Shown here in pieces: positions 60,276 to 64,000 of a DNA stretch of 64,000 bases (position 1 is the first letter of the stretch; each line of letters begins with the position of its first letter). The position numbers and the translations under genes are program-made. The stretch covers positions 72,015,347 through 72,079,346 of the forward strand of contig CM055095.1 of the NCBI GenBank assembly GCA_029204225.1. Direction: 5' to 3'. Under the pieces are notes generated by a model. That model was not told the origin of the DNA. It did no database searches and saw only the letters and a program-made list of their open reading frames with translations. This DNA is from Diphasiastrum complanatum (taxonomy: Eukaryota > Streptophyta > Lycopodiopsida > Lycopodiales > Lycopodiaceae).

Positions 60276-61650
60276 ACCCATGTGCACCTTGTCTAAAAAG
60301 GCAAGTCACACACTACTATCAATGCTCTTGAGCATATCCATGCTTTCCAATCATATCTCACTAGAAACCTAATATGACGGTTTAGACACCTAAGCGGGCA
60401 AATTAAGTTATTACCATGGTTGAGTACTGCGAATACGTAGGTATTGTATCGCTATACTGCGTCCTGAGCATCTCTGTGGCTTCTAGGAGCGTCCAAGTCA
60501 GTCCATGGTAGGTCGTCAGATCATGTTAGGGACAAATTTAGTTAGGGCATGCAAAAGGTTTTTTACTGAGGTATTAGGGCAAATCGATGCCATACTAATC
60601 TTTATGTAAAAAATTATGTATCTTACACATATCCATGTTGTCTAAGAATGTTTTAGCAAAAACCCTAATTATGGATATGGGTACCTATGCTTATAAAAGA
60701 TATAAGGTAGTACTTTCATGGTTTGCCATAAACAAGCAAACCTAGTTATGTTTTCAAAGTTTGAAAGGGTAGTTTTATGGTTAGTTATGATATTATGTAA
60801 GTAAATCAACTTTCCCATAGAACAAACCATTTTTTAACCGAAGTAAATATTGAAGAGGATATATCCTCTGACTTAACGATTGAGTTGTCACAAATAGCAT
60901 ACATAACGTTTGTAGCTTGTGCATAACCTGAATTCATTCAAACAACATACCTGGATAATTGTCGACGTATTATCCTGAGAAAATGTCATGCGATTCCACG
61001 GAATGTATGTTTTCTTTAAGAAAAAACAATACGCTATGCCGTCACTTTCCATAAAGCAACCTTGACTTCGAATTGTAATCATAAAGCATAAGCATCATCT
61101 TTCATCAAAGCAAGAATCTTGTGTGTAATGCCGTTTATATTATTCTTCAAGCATAGTTTAAATAACATACCTGTATTGACTCTTTTCAATATATGGTTCG
61201 AAATTGAATCGAACCAAATGAAGTACGCTGTTGTAGGTAAGAATCGTAGAATAGGTAGATCCTCATACAAGAATGCTACATAATCAATGAAGAGATGAAC
61301 ACTTAAGGCAAATGTATTGCTACTTTCTGGAAAGATAAAGATTTACTTGGAAAAAATACTTCAATTTTATGGAATAGATAGCATCACATTCTATGTAATG
61401 AATAGGTCACTGCCTAGACATCAAGAGGGAACCGAAATCATGATGAAAAAGACACAATTGAATCATTGACAACAACAAATGGCTTTGGGCTCCCTACAGT
61501 CCATCATTGTTAATTTTCATTTTTTGAGCCACATTTCATGATGAAATCATCATAATTCAATTAGAAAAAATGGTATTTTGTTCCCTATAGTCCATCGCTG
61601 GGACAACAAGCAATCACTTAAATTATATGAGCCCGATCAAGCTTGTACTT
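60276..61650 (+). repeat. LTR-like copy D of the Penelope-type family, U5-R-U3 order on the plus strand, no coding region
   Basis: The most complete RT-less copy. 60276-61196 is co-linear with copy B. It then continues, as the left copy of R does at the Penelope-like locus, into a U3-like zone: GGTTCG...GAACC at 61196, then a TCCATCGCTGGGAC word at 61590. The left edge lacks the first 30 bp or so of copy B. Confidence 0.75.
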
Positions 61651-62324
61651 CATTGTTGGTTTACTAGCACGAAAAGCTGCAAATTTTCAAACATTAGAGA
61701 AAATGTGAGTTAGAAAAGGGCCCTTTAAAAAGATGCTTTTTATTTTTTCTCAACTATTAAAGCTATCTCTAGACCAATAGTAAAACTCCATGTGTACTTC
61801 TACGTATCGTAGAAAACTGCCCAAAAAAAAATGGGACAAATTTTTTTTAAATGAACACATAACATTTTGAAAAAAAAAAAAACATTTAAGTTTTAACCTT
61901 GAAATTAGACAAAGAAATTTTTTTTTGGGGGGGGGGGGGGGAGGGTGTTGGGGATAACGAGCACATAAAAGAGGAATGGGTAGAGACGGGGCCGCATGCC
62001 CTTGGGAAGAGGGACGTGCCCCTTCGGCTCTCTGGCCCCATTTGGGGCTCAAATCTGATATGGAGGCACCTAGCTCCCACGGGCCAGGTGCCTCCGTTTC
62101 TCTCCATGCCACGACCACAGGCCAACGCTCCCCCTCCCACCTCGCGTCTCTGAAGGGGAGCTAGACTATGCCATTGGGGGAGGATGGTGTGTGCATGGTT
62201 GAGTGGGCCGGAATGCACGGCAGCTCGGGGACAACAAGCAAAAAGGATTGTTTTTTGAAGACATTCAATCTTTTATTCAAGCTATGATTTAGCGCTTCAT
62301 TGAGTGGTAAAAAAAACCAAAAAT
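61651..62324. other. Short GC-rich island with a poly-G run
   Basis: A T run followed by about 15 G at 61926-61940 opens a segment (61970-62225) that is clearly GC-richer than anything nearby. It contains a 10-bp inverted pair GGAGGCACCT...AGGTGCCTCC (62060-62093). Frames on both strands are proline- or glycine-rich and shadow each other. I assign no gene. Confidence 0.5.
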
Positions 62325-63100
62325 GATTCCAACAAGGACTACAAGAAAAATTGACAAAGGTAATTTTGAAAGGACCTATCATAAGCACTAAATGGTTTGG
62401 ACAATTATGATATGGAGAAAAAGACAAAATAGAACCAATATGAATTGCAATGTAAATTATTTGATGTGAATAGAAAACCACTCCATGAATTGCTTTTCAT
62501 AACAAAACATGAACAATGAGGTTTTCTAGTTGATAATATAGCAACAAATTTGTCATTGATGCTTCACACAAGTTTGTTGTGCTTTGGTTGATGTAATGTC
62601 TTGCTATAGATTGATCATGGAAAGTGAATATTCACTTGAAACTCTAACCAAACATGAAGCCATACTATTTTTTGTTTATTTAAAGACTTTATAAATGTTG
62701 AAGAAGTAGTTCACTCCCTAAGTTTTATGAATTGGATAGAACTTCATGTTGAAGTTCATTAGAATATTAAAATAACTTGATAACATAATACCTTAAAGCA
62801 TATTAAAAACCCAACTCAATCATATGATGATGAAAATGCTTTTATGGCAAAACTCTAGCGTATGTCATCCTCAAGATTAAAACCTACTCAATTTATCATT
62901 TTTTTCTTTTGTCAATACTCTATCATAAGATATTTTAGTATTATACACATAAACTTCTCAAAGAAAATTGCAACTTACAATTCCAATGGAAGTAACATTT
63001 TTTGTTCATACATCGAAGAGAGAGATTGTACTAATTATAATCAAGGACTAGGCTCTCATCAATATAAAGACATATGGGTGTGTGTGTGTGTGTGTGTGGG
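62325..63100 (-). repeat. Dispersed repeat, inverted partner of 12241-13045
   Basis: Reverse complement of this segment matches 12241-13045 along its length. The right edge is a (GT)n run at 63076-63098, the complement of the (CA)n edge of the partner. Confidence 0.8.
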
Positions 63101-63216
63101 AGAGAGATGACTAGTCTTGGAGATCCGAGTTCCAAGAAAGTGATTCCACTTTTGTGCAACCTAAAGCTTAAGCAATCTTTGTGATTGCATTAAGGACCCA
63201 AAAAATTCATTTTTCA

Positions 63217-63845
63217 CTTAGAATTTCGCAAATACTAGATTTTTGCCCTTAAGTTTTGTATTCAAAAGTTAACAAAATGACATCAAATTACCTTGGTTAT
63301 AACATAATAATATAGCTCTATAATCTTCTTAAAAAATTTATTAGTATCTATTTTTCCTCAAGCTGTGACTCTTCCCTCTATGGGACATGAGTCTGTAAAA
63401 TAGCATTGTGATTGCTTACATATAGCATTCAGCTCAGATTTTATGATTCTGGTTATCTAGCCAATGTTCAGATTTTTTGAACAACGCCACACTTAAACTA
63501 GAATGCAGGCATAAGAATATCATCATTTCATTGAGATCGATCAATTTTAGATGCTGGAAAACTTAAGGTTTGAACTGTCATTGTGGAGCCGTAAATTTAG
63601 ATACATAAGCATTAGTTTTTTGATCTTTTAGAAGTCAACATCTTTCAACTATTTTTTGGAAATTGGTCATGGAAAAGATGCAATTCCATTTGTAGAGAAT
63701 GCCCATCTTTGAGCAGAGAAGTAGTCCCCTCCTTTTTTCACCGACCGTAAGGATATGGGCATTTTGTACAACAAAAAATGTAATTTAGTTTCAAGCATAA
63801 TGATGTCATACGACCCCTGGATTAATGTAATGAACCAATACCGTT
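63217..63845 (+). repeat. Dispersed repeat, copy with 450-bp insertion
   Basis: Flanks 63217-63317 and 63768-63845 together match 1945-2115. The segment 63318-63767 is absent from that copy. The inserted part has no recognisable coding motif or clear terminal repeats. Confidence 0.7.
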
Positions 63846-64000
63846 CACTTGATGTTTGGATCCATCTCCAACGAACTATGAATCTTGAGGAGATCTGCAC
63901 TTCTTGAAATCAAACCATGATTCATCTTGATGTCACGAAGTGCGAGGTGGCTCTTGAATCCAAGATCACCTCTTGTGTGTCAGACGCTGATGTTGCACAC

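Noticed and set aside
61750-62218. Frames of 84-122 codons in a GC-rich island on both strands
   Set aside because: They depend on homopolymer runs and overlap each other. None has a recognisable domain.

Overview
The window looks like repeat-rich nuclear DNA from a land plant. It is AT-rich and shows GT-AG introns. Its one convincing host gene encodes a DUF630/DUF632 protein, a family known only from land plants. It carries Ty1/copia, Ty3/gypsy and L1-type retroelement relics, many of them nested, and very long (AG)n microsatellites. A Penelope-like reverse transcriptase is also present. Such elements are reported from conifers and other non-flowering lineages much more often than from flowering plants, so a gymnosperm, fern or lycophyte is a reasonable but unproven guess.

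Layout. 1-1.2 kb: copia gag with primer-binding site, minus strand. 7.1-8.6 kb: copia pol relic. 10.4-13.0 kb: an LTR-like repeat of the Penelope-type family and another dispersed repeat next to CT/CA microsatellites. 13.95-18.5 kb: a second LTR-like copy, cut by a copia element with LTR, PBS, integrase, RT and RNase H. 21.8-26.5 kb: three copia fragments, one split by a 764-bp foldback element. 26.5-31.7 kb: two gypsy relics, minus strand. 32.7-35.77 kb: the best-preserved copia gag, interrupted at 35.77 kb. 35.77-40.92 kb: a Penelope-like element with a minus-strand RT, flanked by 443-bp direct repeats. 42.8-43.5 kb: copia gag fragment and a cluster of hairpins. 44.26-48.25 kb: the DUF630/DUF632 gene, four exons on the minus strand, 759 codons, with no visible defect. 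51.96-54.6 kb: L1-type ORF2 relic with an internal insertion. 54.6-56.4 kb: gypsy RNase H and integrase. 57.3-57.8 kb: compound microsatellite. 57.95-58.8 kb: gypsy fragment. 60.3-61.65 kb: a third LTR-like copy. 62.3-63.85 kb: partners of repeats at the left end of the window.

Two points stand out. First, the 35.77-40.92 kb element reads R-U5-RT-U3-R, while three other copies in the window read U3-R-U5 with no coding region. A Penelope-class element here appears to have its own solo-LTR-like derivatives. Second, intron 1 of the only intact host gene is mostly a nearly perfect inverted repeat (two 243-bp arms, 35-nt loop), so its pre-mRNA should contain a very long double-stranded hairpin. 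Apart from the DUF gene, every recognisable coding region is broken, and I see no multi-gene pathway.
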